The position numbers and the translations under genes are program-made. A stretch of 64,000 nucleotides of DNA from the NCBI RefSeq assembly GCF_001005315.1, contig NZ_LBMG01000008.1, positions 81,217 through 145,216 on the forward strand, given 5' to 3'. Below are positions 53,298 to 61,339 of this stretch, piece by piece; position 1 is the first letter of the stretch, and every line of letters starts with the position of its first letter. Origin of the DNA: Kordia jejudonensis. GTDB taxonomy: Bacteria > Bacteroidota > Bacteroidia > Flavobacteriales > Flavobacteriaceae. Under the pieces are notes generated by a model that saw only the letters and a program-made list of their open reading frames with translations, was not told where the DNA came from and did not search any database.

Positions 53298-55307
53298 TTG
53301 AAAATATTAGATAGATATATTCTTAAAAGTTACCTTGTAACTTTCTTTACGGTGTTTGTAATATTTATGTTCATATTTATATTACAAACCGTTTGGCTTT
53401 TTATAGGTGAATTGGCTGGAAAAGGTTTGGATGCTGGAATTATTTTAAAATTCCTCCTCTACACAACTCCAAAGCTAATTCCTTTGGTATTACCATTGAG
53501 TATATTGGTTTCTTCCATTATGACCTTTGGTCGATTTGCAGAAAGCTACGAGTTTGCAGCAATGAAATCAACAGGAATTTCGTTACAGCGTGCCATGCGT
53601 AGTCTAATTATCTTCATCGTATTATTGAGTATTGGAACTTTTTTCTTTGCGAATAATGTGATTCCTTGGTCAGAATTTAAACAATACAACTTACGTAAAA
53701 ATTTAGCCAAGAAAAAACCTGCCTTAGCAATTGGCGAAGGTGTTTTTAATGATATTGGAAACATCAATATAAAGGTAGATCGAAAATACGGCGATAATGA
53801 TCAGTTGCTAGACAAAGTGATAATTCATCAAAAATCCAACGATCAAAAAAATCGTATTGTGATGAAATCTAAAACTGGCGAACTCAAAAGTAGTCCAGAT
53901 TCCGATATCTTACAAATGGTATTGTTTAATGGAAATCGTTACGAAGACATCAGACCTTCCGATCCGAAAGAAATTATTCGTGTGCCACATGCCAAAGTTT
54001 CGTTTGAAAAATACATCATGAATATTGACTTGCGTGAAGTGAATAAAGTTGATTTTAAAGACGAAAAATACAGTACGTACAAAATGTTCAATGTGCAACA
54101 GTTGAGAGACACAATCAACGGTCTTGAGCAAGAATATGACGAAGAAAAAATTAGTTTTGGAAATAATATGCTCAAGCGAAGTGGTATTATAATTGCTACA
54201 AGAGACACTTTAAATAAAGTTTCAAAAGATTCCATTGGTTCTGTTACAAACTTGTTAGATATTCTATCACTTCAAAACAGAAAAAGAGCGCTTGACATCT
54301 CAATAAGCAACATAAAAGGACGTCGTACATCACTTCAAAATAAGAAAAATCGTTTCAATAGAATTGAAAAAAAGATCAATCATCAAAAAATATACATGCA
54401 TGATAAATTTGCGGTTGCTATTGCATGTATCATTCTATTCTTTGTGGGCGCACCATTAGGAGCCATTATTCGCAAAGGTGGAATTGGATTGCCCATGGTT
54501 ATTGCAGTATGTCTATTTTTAGCGTATCATTTTATTGGAATATTTGGAAAAAACAGTGCTGAAGATGGAAGTATTCCTCCTTGGCTCGGCACATGGCTAT
54601 CGACGCTGTTAATGTTTCCGTTAAGTATTTATTTTACACGTAGAGCAACATCCGATCAAGGAATATTTAGTTTTGATGGAGTATTAGTAAGACTTAAAAA
54701 TCTGTTTGTAAAACCAAGAGAAACGGCTGAGGAAAAAGTTGTGTATGAAAAAGCACTTATTACGGAACGTGATCAAGGTAGTTTGGAAAAATTTGAAATG
54801 CTCAGCGATCAGCAACTGATTGATGTAGTTCGAAATTACCAACAATATAATTATACCGAAGGCGAACGATCGCTTGGTGTTGATATTTTAGCGTCTAGAG
54901 GTGTCACAGAAGAACGTTTGCAAATACTTGGTGCGTTTGAAAACAAAGATTACGAAGAAGCAAAAGAAGATTATGCATCTTACAAAAAATCATCCAAGTT
55001 TGCGTTTTATTTTTATTTCCCATTTGTAATTTCTGCATTGGCATTGCCGATTTTAAATAATAATATAGACATGCAACAGTGGATGAAAATTGGTTTAATT
55101 TCCACAATTGTCATCTTTGGTTTGTTTTTCATATATCATTACGTACGCACGCACATATTCTTTAACAATGTTGTTGAAGTAACGAACAATCAATTTAAAA
55201 GCAAGCCGTACGGAATTTTACTTACTATTTTAGGAATTCCATTCTATTTTGTGATCATCATTCTATTGAATATTCGTATCAAGAAAAATATCAATATTAT
55301 TTTATAA
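53298..55307 (+). CDS. lptF: LPS export permease LptF/YjgP family, long (TTG start)
   Basis: This is a 669-residue permease of the Lpt machine. It starts MKILDRYILKSYLVTFF at a TTG codon, has three N-terminal helices, a periplasmic jellyroll (about 130-370) with an extra coiled region, three more helices, then a longer C-terminal domain (about 470-570) and a final pair of helices. Ordinary LptF is about 360 residues; the extension seems common in this phylum. LptG is at 10755. It is preceded by lolA and followed by a GG peptide gene. Confidence 0.88.
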   Translation: MKILDRYILKSYLVTFFTVFVIFMFIFILQTVWLFIGELAGKGLDAGIILKFLLYTTPKLIPLVLPLSILVSSIMTFGRFAESYEFAAMKSTGISLQRAMRSLIIFIVLLSIGTFFFANNVIPWSEFKQYNLRKNLAKKKPALAIGEGVFNDIGNINIKVDRKYGDNDQLLDKVIIHQKSNDQKNRIVMKSKTGELKSSPDSDILQMVLFNGNRYEDIRPSDPKEIIRVPHAKVSFEKYIMNIDLREVNKVDFKDEKYSTYKMFNVQQLRDTINGLEQEYDEEKISFGNNMLKRSGIIIATRDTLNKVSKDSIGSVTNLLDILSLQNRKRALDISISNIKGRRTSLQNKKNRFNRIEKKINHQKIYMHDKFAVAIACIILFFVGAPLGAIIRKGGIGLPMVIAVCLFLAYHFIGIFGKNSAEDGSIPPWLGTWLSTLLMFPLSIYFTRRATSDQGIFSFDGVLVRLKNLFVKPRETAEEKVVYEKALITERDQGSLEKFEMLSDQQLIDVVRNYQQYNYTEGERSLGVDILASRGVTEERLQILGAFENKDYEEAKEDYASYKKSSKFAFYFYFPFVISALALPILNNNIDMQQWMKIGLISTIVIFGLFFIYHYVRTHIFFNNVVEVTNNQFKSKPYGILLTILGIPFYFVIIILLNIRIKKNINIIL

Positions 55308-55344
55308 TACCTGTTTTAGGGTAACAGTTTATTGGTCGTGTAAC

Positions 55345-55360
55345 TTGGTTATATAACCAA
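55345..55360. promoter_or_regulatory. 16-bp palindrome before the peptide gene at 55373
   Basis: TTGGTTATATAACCAA is a perfect palindrome 12 bases upstream of the peptide ATG. It could be an operator or a leader hairpin controlling the peptide. Confidence 0.5.
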
Positions 55361-55372
55361 AAACTTTATATC

Positions 55373-55498
55373 ATGTTAAAAAACATTTTAGCGCTTGAAG
55401 GCGTACAAGAACTTGACAAAGAAACTCAGAAAGAAGTAACTGGCGGACTCGTTTGTGCCTGTATTTACTTCGATGGACTCATGTGGGTTTGTTGTTAA
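55373..55498 (+). CDS. Small GG-leader peptide with C-x-C and C-C core (41 residues)
   Basis: The 41-residue product starts MLKNILALEGVQELDKETQK, with GG at residues 24-25. The core of 16 residues is L-V-C-A-C-I-Y-F-D-G-L-M-W-V-C-C, with four Cys in two pairs. It shares the M-L-x-x-I start of a bacteriocin leader. A palindrome lies 12 bases upstream and a UUUCGG terminator 8 bases downstream, so it seems a compact, regulated gene. No exporter or maturase nearby. The most bacteriocin-like of the short peptides. Confidence 0.68.
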   Translation: MLKNILALEGVQELDKETQKEVTGGLVCACIYFDGLMWVCC

Positions 55499-55505
55499 AA
55501 AGTAC

Positions 55506-55530
55506 AAAGTGAGTTTCGGCTCACTTTTTT
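55506..55530 (+). terminator. Terminator after the peptide gene at 55373
   Basis: AAAGTGAG-TTTCGG-CTCACTTT followed by T-run. Confidence 0.87.
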
Positions 55531-55632
55531 TAGTTATTCACGTAAAATCTCTCCATACGAACAGCAATCTTTGCGCTGTTTTATGAAGCAGATTAAAGAA
55601 GATTGATTATTTTTGTAGGCAAATATAAATTC

Positions 55633-56781
55633 ATGACCGCAACTACAAAATCTAGCACTAAAATACAATTAGACAGTATTCACGAAGCCATTGAAGACAT
55701 CCGACAAGGAAAAGTAATTATCGTAGTCGATGATGAAAATCGTGAAAATGAAGGAGATTTTTTAGCTGCAGCTGAAAAGGTGACGCCAGAAATGATCAAC
55801 TTTATGGCTACGCATGGTCGCGGTTTAATTTGTGCTCCTTTAACTGAAAACCGTTGTAAAGAATTGCAATTAGGAATGATGGTTAGCAACAATACAGATC
55901 CAATGGAAACTGCATTTACCATTTCTGTAGATTTGAAAGGAAACGGAGTTACAACAGGAATTTCTGCTGCTGATCGTTCTAAAACGGTACAGGCATTGAT
56001 TGATAAAAATACACGTCCGTTCGATTTAGCACGTCCAGGACACATTTTTCCACTAAAGGCAAAAGAAGGTGGCGTATTGCGTAGAACTGGTCATACAGAA
56101 GCTGCTATTGACTTTGCACGTTTGGCTGGATTGCAACCTGCTGGTGTGATTGTGGAAATCATGAATGAAGACGGAACAATGGCACGTTTGCCACAATTAA
56201 TGAACGTTGCGAAGAATTTTGATCTTAAAATCGTTTCTATTGAAGATTTAGTTGCTTATCGTATGGAACACGATTCGTTAATTGAGAAAAAGGAAGATTT
56301 TGACGTACAAACTCGTTTTGGCGATTTCCGCTTGCGTGCTTACCAACAAACGACAAACAATCAAATACATATTGCATTGACCAAAGGAAGCTGGTCAGCT
56401 GACGAACCTGTGTTAACACGAATTAATTCTACATTGGTAAATGATGATATTTTAGGAACATTGACCAACAATGCTGATAAAAAGCTTGATGATATGTTTC
56501 GTTTGATTAATGATGAAGGAAAAGGAGCCATCGTTTTTATCAATCAAGATCATAGTTCTTTGAATTTATTGCGAAGAATTAAAGAATTGAAAGCATTGCA
56601 AAATGATGGCGAATACAAAGCTCCAAAGATAAAGATGGACTCCAAAGACTTCGGAATTGGTGCGCAAATTCTGCATGATATCAACATTAGTAAAATACGA
56701 TTGGTAACTAACACACATCAAGAAAAACGTGTCGGAATGATCGGTTACGGTTTGGAGATTGTAGCGTATGTTTCATATTAG
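55633..56781 (+). CDS. ribB: 3,4-dihydroxy-2-butanone 4-phosphate synthase with degenerate GTP cyclohydrolase II half
   Basis: The N-terminal RibB domain (residues 1-210) makes the four-carbon riboflavin precursor from ribulose 5-phosphate and is intact: D-D-E-N-R-E-N-E-G-D-F, H-G-R-G-L-I-C-A-P and G-H-T-E-A-A-I-D. The C-terminal half looks like GTP cyclohydrolase II, but lacks the C-x10-C-x-C zinc site and the R-x-E-G-R-G motif; where they should be it reads R-I-N-S-T-L-V-N-D-D-I-L-G-T-L. It is therefore probably inactive, as in RibBX proteins. I chose the ATG at 55633; the longer frame from 55603 covers the -7 box TATTTTTG (55608-55615). Confidence 0.92.
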   Translation: MTATTKSSTKIQLDSIHEAIEDIRQGKVIIVVDDENRENEGDFLAAAEKVTPEMINFMATHGRGLICAPLTENRCKELQLGMMVSNNTDPMETAFTISVDLKGNGVTTGISAADRSKTVQALIDKNTRPFDLARPGHIFPLKAKEGGVLRRTGHTEAAIDFARLAGLQPAGVIVEIMNEDGTMARLPQLMNVAKNFDLKIVSIEDLVAYRMEHDSLIEKKEDFDVQTRFGDFRLRAYQQTTNNQIHIALTKGSWSADEPVLTRINSTLVNDDILGTLTNNADKKLDDMFRLINDEGKGAIVFINQDHSSLNLLRRIKELKALQNDGEYKAPKIKMDSKDFGIGAQILHDINISKIRLVTNTHQEKRVGMIGYGLEIVAYVSY

Positions 56782-56865
56782 AAACGCTAACGCGTTGGAT
56801 TGTTAGATCGCTGCGCTTTTAGAACGTCGCTTTGCTCCTGTTGGTTCGTTGATCGTTATTTGTTT

Positions 56866-56881
56866 AGTTTAAACGAGTTCA
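56866..56881. repeat. Extra copy of the MITE-like terminal repeat
   Basis: AGTTTAAACGAGTTCA is identical to the inside-to-outside end of the element at 23607-23768. Only one end is visible here, after a GC-richer tract with several short inverted motifs (CGCTAACGCG, CGCTGCGC) that are typical of flavobacterial extragenic repeats. Confidence 0.55.
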
Positions 56882-56886
56882 CATAA

Positions 56887-56917
56887 AAAACCAGAATGCA
56901 TTAAACATTCTGGTTTT
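56887..56917 (-). terminator. Terminator between ribB and the peptide gene (convergent)
   Basis: AAAACCAGAATG pairs with CATTCTGGTTTT, with flanking A- and T-runs. It can end both transcripts. Confidence 0.9.
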
Positions 56918-56945
56918 TTATTTTGTTTTTGTTTTTATTTTTGTT

Positions 56946-57215
56946 TTAACAAGCAAATTTTGTGTTGATACAATCTAGTGTAACTCTACCTGTTGTTCTA
57001 ATTGGTCCTGGATTTACTGTAAACATACAAGTTACATTCTCTGGACGTGTATTACAAGCTTGCCAAGAAAGGCAAAAATAAGCGCCTGTAAGATCGCATA
57101 AATGTCCTGTTGCTGGATTTGGCAATGACACATCGCCTCCAGAAATGAGTTCTTCTTGAATCCTAGAAATTGACTTCTTGTTTAATTGTAATTTCTTTAA
57201 ATTTCTTTTTTTCAT
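56946..57215 (-). CDS. RiPP-precursor-like peptide with GG site (89 residues)
   Basis: The 89-residue product starts MKKRNLKKLQLNKKSISRIQ with GG at residues 26-27. The core has six Cys (40, 48, 54, 63, 82, 89) and ends F-A-C. I chose the ATG at 57215; an upstream in-frame ATG at 57347 would add 44 residues unlike the family leader. It matches the leader in 3093, 21798 and 25071. A terminator follows at 56887. No modification genes are nearby. Confidence 0.78.
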   Translation of the reverse strand: MKKRNLKKLQLNKKSISRIQEELISGGDVSLPNPATGHLCDLTGAYFCLSWQACNTRPENVTCMFTVNPGPIRTTGRVTLDCINTKFAC

Positions 57216-57407
57216 GTTTTCAGTATTTTGGTTAATTGAGCTACAATAGTATAAAACATGTGTAAGAAAAAAGACGCATAGTGTGTGCGCTGCATGAAAA
57301 GTTGTGTAGTTAGATCTAAATTGAGTTCCACTCAAAAATATATACAAAAAAAGGGCAGAATTGCTTCTACCCTTAGCTATATCTTGAATATGTATCGTAA
57401 TTTCTCC

Positions 57408-58601
57408 TTATAAGGAAGCCAAAATCACTTCATGCATTTTTTGTCCTCTTGCTTTTACTTCATCTTCTGTCCATGACATTTTTATCAAACAAGAAATGTT
57501 TCGAGCGATGTAATGATCTGATTGTTCGAAGGTTTTTGTATCTAAATATTTCATACCTTCTTTTACTTCTTTCGAGACTGGATACAACGATTTTACATTT
57601 TTTAAGTGTTCCCATTTACGAATGTAATGCCAATTGTTATCGTAGTAATGAAAACACACATCAATTCCGTTTTGTTTGAATCCTGCCATCACTTTTCTGG
57701 CTGTATCCAAATCTGGCATGAAGAAATTCAAAAATGCACAACTTTCTACACCGCCTTTAGGCACTGTTCTGAAAGTAACTTCTGGAATGTCTGCCAACGC
57801 TTCTCGCAGTATCGTATAATGCTTTTTCTGAATTGACAAGAATTCAGGTAAACGTCGAACTTGTGCCAAACCAACGGCTGCATTTAGTTCGGAAATTCTA
57901 AAATTATATCCCAAAAATGGATGTGTCTCTGCTCCTCTATCATTCCCAACATGATCGTGTCCGTGATCGCTATAATGATCGGCATTTGTATAGTATTTTT
58001 CATTGTTTGTGATGATTGCGCCGCCTTCGCCACAGGTCATTGTTTTTACAAAATCGAATGAAAAACAACCAACATCTCCAATACTTCCAAGTGCTTTTCC
58101 GTTGTAGGTTCCACCAATTGCTTGACAAGCATCTTCTACCAAAATAAGGTTATGTTCGTCACAAATTGCTTTGATTGCGTCTAAGTTTGCCATACTTCCA
58201 CACATGTGTACAGGCATGATTGCTTTCGTTTTTGGTGTAATGGCTTTACGAATCGCTTCAGGATCGAGCGTTAGTGTGTCGTCAATATCAACCAACACAG
58301 GAATAGCGCCCAACATCATGATGGCTTCAAAACTAGCTACAAATGTAAATGTTGGTATGATAACCTCATCGCCTGCTCCAATTCCAGTTATTGCTAAAGC
58401 CACTGAAACTGCGGCTGTTCCACTGGAAACAAGTTGCGTATGTTTTACATTAAATTGTGCTGCTAAAGCCTGTTCTAGTTCTTTTGCTTTCCAGTGTCCG
58501 TTACGCATTCCGTCAAATCCATAACGCATAAGTACACCACTGTCTAATACATCATGAACTTCTTTTCGTTCGGCGTCACTAAATAATTCAAATCCTGGCA
58601 T
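57408..58601 (-). CDS. DegT/DnrJ/EryC1/StrS-family aminotransferase
   Basis: The 397-residue PLP enzyme has the sugar aminotransferase plan: S-G-T-A-A-V-S-V-A near 60, D-A-C-Q-A-I-G-G near 155, and G-C-F-S-F-D-F-V-K-T-M-T-C-G-E-G-G-A-I with the PLP Lys near 187. N-F-R-I-S-E-L-N-A-A-V-G follows. These enzymes put an amino group on nucleotide sugars for LPS or glycoprotein glycans. No other sugar genes lie nearby, so the donor and pathway are unknown. Monocistronic. Confidence 0.93.
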   Translation of the reverse strand: MPGFELFSDAERKEVHDVLDSGVLMRYGFDGMRNGHWKAKELEQALAAQFNVKHTQLVSSGTAAVSVALAITGIGAGDEVIIPTFTFVASFEAIMMLGAIPVLVDIDDTLTLDPEAIRKAITPKTKAIMPVHMCGSMANLDAIKAICDEHNLILVEDACQAIGGTYNGKALGSIGDVGCFSFDFVKTMTCGEGGAIITNNEKYYTNADHYSDHGHDHVGNDRGAETHPFLGYNFRISELNAAVGLAQVRRLPEFLSIQKKHYTILREALADIPEVTFRTVPKGGVESCAFLNFFMPDLDTARKVMAGFKQNGIDVCFHYYDNNWHYIRKWEHLKNVKSLYPVSKEVKEGMKYLDTKTFEQSDHYIARNISCLIKMSWTEDEVKARGQKMHEVILASL

Positions 58602-58694
58602 TGTGTGTGTCTTTTCTAATTTGTATTAAAAATAAAAACCTCTTTTCTGGATACAAAAGTATTGAAAAGAGGTTAATTTATGATGTGTATTGTA

Positions 58695-59150
58695 TTAATA
58701 CTTTTCCATTATTTTTTCAAGAAATCTGTAATGTCTTGAGGTATCGCGCATCATATTGTACGACATAATGTTATCGATTTCTTTGCCTTTATAATCTACA
58801 GCAACAATATTTGGAAATTTATTTTTGGTATTGTATTTTTTTGCAAGTTTATTGTTCTCCACACGTTGTTCGTTGGTAATGATGTCAATTCGTCTTGGAA
58901 AATCTGCCATAACCAACACAAAGCCCTTCGCTTTTTCTTTAAATTTTTCTGTGTAGAAAAAATCTTCTTTTAGCATTTTGCACGGTGGACACCAATCGCT
59001 TCCCGTAAAATAGATTAAAATTGGTTTGTTGGTTTTTTTTGAAATTTTCTTTGCTTCATCAAAATCTGTGAGCCAATTTAATGTTACATCTTCTTGTGCG
59101 ATTGCAGAAAATCCGATAAAAAAAACGGCTAAAAAAAGTAATTTCTTCAT
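58695..59150 (-). CDS. Periplasmic thioredoxin-like protein
   Basis: The 151-residue protein has a signal peptide (MKKLLFLAVFFIGFSAIA) and a thioredoxin fold with T-G-S-D-W-C-P-P-C-K-M-L-K as active site. Segments D-E-A-K-K-I-S-K-K-T-N-K-P-I and F-P-N-I-V-A-V-D-Y-K-G-K are typical of DsbD-gamma-like or thioredoxin_7 family members. It probably passes electrons to other periplasmic thiols. The partner is not visible in the window. Confidence 0.88.
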   Translation of the reverse strand: MKKLLFLAVFFIGFSAIAQEDVTLNWLTDFDEAKKISKKTNKPILIYFTGSDWCPPCKMLKEDFFYTEKFKEKAKGFVLVMADFPRRIDIITNEQRVENNKLAKKYNTKNKFPNIVAVDYKGKEIDNIMSYNMMRDTSRHYRFLEKIMEKY

Positions 59151-59221
59151 GTGAATACGGTGTTAAAGCACTAAACAAATATATGTGTTTCTTGCATTAA
59201 AACAATAATCTTGCCAATTTA

Positions 59222-59851
59222 TTATAATTCCAATATACTTTCTGAAACTGACTTGCGTACTTTTTTAAAATCAGCAAACATATCATCTGCAGCTCTGTAT
59301 CCTACTGGCAATACTAATGCTGAGGAAAGTCCGTGTGCTTCCAAACCTAAAATTTCATCGTATTTTTCAGGAGAAAATCCTTCCATTGGACAGGCATCAA
59401 TTCGCTCAACTCCACAAACAGTTAGTAAGTTTCCTAAAGCGATATATGCTTGTTTTGCTGCCCAAGTTTTCAGCTCTTCTTGTGTCTTTTTTGAAAAGGA
59501 ATCAATCATAAATCCTTTAAACGGTGCTAAAATTTCATCTGGCGTGTTTCGAATTGCTTTTACACGATCAAAATAGGCTTCAATTGTATCTTTGTTAATC
59601 GCATTCTCCGTACAAATGATTAATAAGTGTGAAGCATCAGCTACTTGACGCTGATTCCATGAATGTGGCACCAACTGCTCTTGTACTTCTTTATTTTGAA
59701 TTACTACCAATCGTATCGGTTGCAATCCGTAAGAAGTTGCTGTTAAATTAAACGCTTCTTTAAGCATGTTGAGTTGTTCAGGATTTAAAAAACGAGTTGC
59801 ATCAAACTTTTTTGTTGCATATCTCCATTTTAAACTATCTAGTATTTGCAT
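59222..59851 (-). CDS. Nitroreductase-family NAD(P)H oxidoreductase
   Basis: The 209-residue flavoenzyme resembles NfsB-type FMN nitroreductases: R-Y-A-T-K-K-F near the N-terminus (FMN phosphate binding), T-S-Y-G-L-Q-P-I-R, and a C-terminal Y-D-E-I-L-G-L-E-A-H-G-L-S-S-A-L-V-L-P-V-G-Y-R. Such enzymes reduce quinones, nitroaromatics or dihydropteridines. The physiological substrate is unknown. Located between a thioredoxin gene and the divergent thioesterase. Confidence 0.92.
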   Translation of the reverse strand: MQILDSLKWRYATKKFDATRFLNPEQLNMLKEAFNLTATSYGLQPIRLVVIQNKEVQEQLVPHSWNQRQVADASHLLIICTENAINKDTIEAYFDRVKAIRNTPDEILAPFKGFMIDSFSKKTQEELKTWAAKQAYIALGNLLTVCGVERIDACPMEGFSPEKYDEILGLEAHGLSSALVLPVGYRAADDMFADFKKVRKSVSESILEL

Positions 59852-59967
59852 ATATTCTATCTTTGATTAATTGTTCTATTAAAAAACAAAAGTACGCAAT
59901 ACAGAAAAGGAACGTTCGCAGTTTCCTATAAAAATAACTAATTGCCTCATAAACAAAACACACTTTT

Positions 59968-60369
59968 ATGGATTCACATATTCAAGCACGTATAGAAAAC
60001 TCTCAGACTCATATTTTTAAAGCCGTTTTTCCAAATACGACCAATCATTACGACACACTTTTTGGTGGAACAGCTTTGAAATTAATGGACGAGGCTTCTT
60101 TTATTTGTGCCACACGGTTTAGCCGAAAGAAAGTTGTAACCGTTTCCACAGATAAAATTGATTTTACCGAGCCAATTCCACAAGGAACGTTGGTAGAGTT
60201 GATTGCCAAAGTGATTAAAGTGGGAAATACAAGTTGTGTGGTACAAGTAGATATTTTTAAAGAGAATATGTATGAAGAAGGACGCAAAAAAGCGGTTACA
60301 GGTTTATTTACGTTTGTCGCTATTGATGATGATAAAAATCCTGTGAAGATTGTGGATAGTAAACATTAA
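59968..60369 (+). CDS. Hotdog-fold acyl-CoA thioesterase
   Basis: The 133-residue protein has the acyl-CoA thioester hydrolase (YciA/BACH) pattern: F-P-x-x-T-N-H-Y-D-T-L-F-G-G with G-G-T-A-L-K-L-M-D-E-A as catalytic helix, and V-T-V-S-T-D-K-I-D-F. It hydrolyses fatty acyl-CoA; chain-length preference unknown. Transcribed alone, followed by a perfect terminator before tRNA-Ser. Confidence 0.92.
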   Translation: MDSHIQARIENSQTHIFKAVFPNTTNHYDTLFGGTALKLMDEASFICATRFSRKKVVTVSTDKIDFTEPIPQGTLVELIAKVIKVGNTSCVVQVDIFKENMYEEGRKKAVTGLFTFVAIDDDKNPVKIVDSKH

Positions 60370-60426
60370 TGCATAACATTTTCTAATGAAACAGTAGTAA
60401 AACACTACCTTTTTATATAAAACTAA

Positions 60427-60454
60427 AAAAGCTTCACATGATTGTGAAGCTTTT
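60427..60454. terminator. Terminator between thioesterase gene and tRNA-Ser (convergent)
   Basis: AAAAGCTTCACA-TGAT-TGTGAAGCTTTT followed by T-rich sequence. Works in both directions. Confidence 0.92.
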
Positions 60455-60460
60455 CTTTTG

Positions 60461-60545
60461 CGGAGAAAGAGGGATTCGAACCCCCGGACCTGTTACAGTC
60501 AACAGTTTTCAAGACTGCCGCATTCGACCACTCTGCCATTTCTCC
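60461..60545 (-). tRNA. tRNA-Ser (UGA)
   Basis: An 85-base class II tRNA on the minus strand. Acceptor GGAGAAA/TTTCTCC with discriminator G, anticodon stem GCAGT/ACTGT around CTTGAAA (anticodon TGA), a long variable arm and T-arm GGTTCGAATCC. CCA is not encoded. Confidence 0.97.
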
Positions 60546-60691
60546 GAGTGTCTCATCAGGTATTTCCTGATTGCGGATGCAAATATAGAAACCTTTTTTA
60601 ATTCTTAAAACAAAATCATAGGTTTTTTTGAGACTTTTTTTATTTCAATCGATAACCAATTGTAAATGTTAGCATTAGACATAAACTTGTT

Positions 60692-61339
60692 TTAGAACTC
60701 TAAGATGGCATCTTCTGTAAACGCATAGTTTTTTACCGATTCCATGTCCGTTCGCGTGTTTAATCCTGTAAAGAGACTAAATGCAGGTAAAATTAATTGT
60801 TGCTGTGTGACTTGAAAACAAGGCAATTTTAAGTATTGTCTGCCTTTCATTTGTATCCGAACACCAGGATGTGTATGTCCTGAAATGTAATATTGATTCG
60901 GCGTAGGCTGAATGGATTCATGCACAAATACCAAAGAGTTTATTTCTAATTGTATATGCGTCGTAAAGCCTAAACTTTCATAAAAAGATATTTTGAAACG
61001 ATCGTGATTTCCCCGAATGAGTATCTTTTCAAGATTATGAAACTGTTGCATCCATTGTATGAAGATGTCGAAATTCTGATTGTAATCGGCATGAAACAAA
61101 TCGCCCACAACAATAACCTTTTTAGGTGCAAAGTGTTCTAAAAGTGCTTGCAAACGCTGTAAATCTTTTACCAATACATCGTCAGGAATTGCAATGCCAT
61201 GTTGACGAAAATGTGCCGTTTTCCCAATATGAATGTCTGACAAAATCAACGCTTCTTGAGGTTTCCAATACACAACACGTTGATTGGTTAACGTAAGCAA
61301 TTCGCCACCAAATTGTATATTTTTTGTAATTATATTCAC
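60692..61339 (-). CDS. pdeM: Ligase-associated DNA-damage endonuclease PdeM (GTG start)
   Basis: The 215-residue calcineurin-like phosphoesterase has the metal motifs L-S-D-I-H-I-G-K, G-D-L-F-H-A-D, R-G-N-H-D and S-G-H-T-H-P-G. PdeM is the nuclease of the bacterial Lhr-ligase-associated DNA repair module. It begins at a GTG that overlaps the stop of lhr by 4 bases (GTGA), so the two are translationally coupled. The exonuclease and ligase genes of the module are not in the window but may lie to the right. Confidence 0.94.
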   Translation of the reverse strand: MNIITKNIQFGGELLTLTNQRVVYWKPQEALILSDIHIGKTAHFRQHGIAIPDDVLVKDLQRLQALLEHFAPKKVIVVGDLFHADYNQNFDIFIQWMQQFHNLEKILIRGNHDRFKISFYESLGFTTHIQLEINSLVFVHESIQPTPNQYYISGHTHPGVRIQMKGRQYLKLPCFQVTQQQLILPAFSLFTGLNTRTDMESVKNYAFTEDAILEF

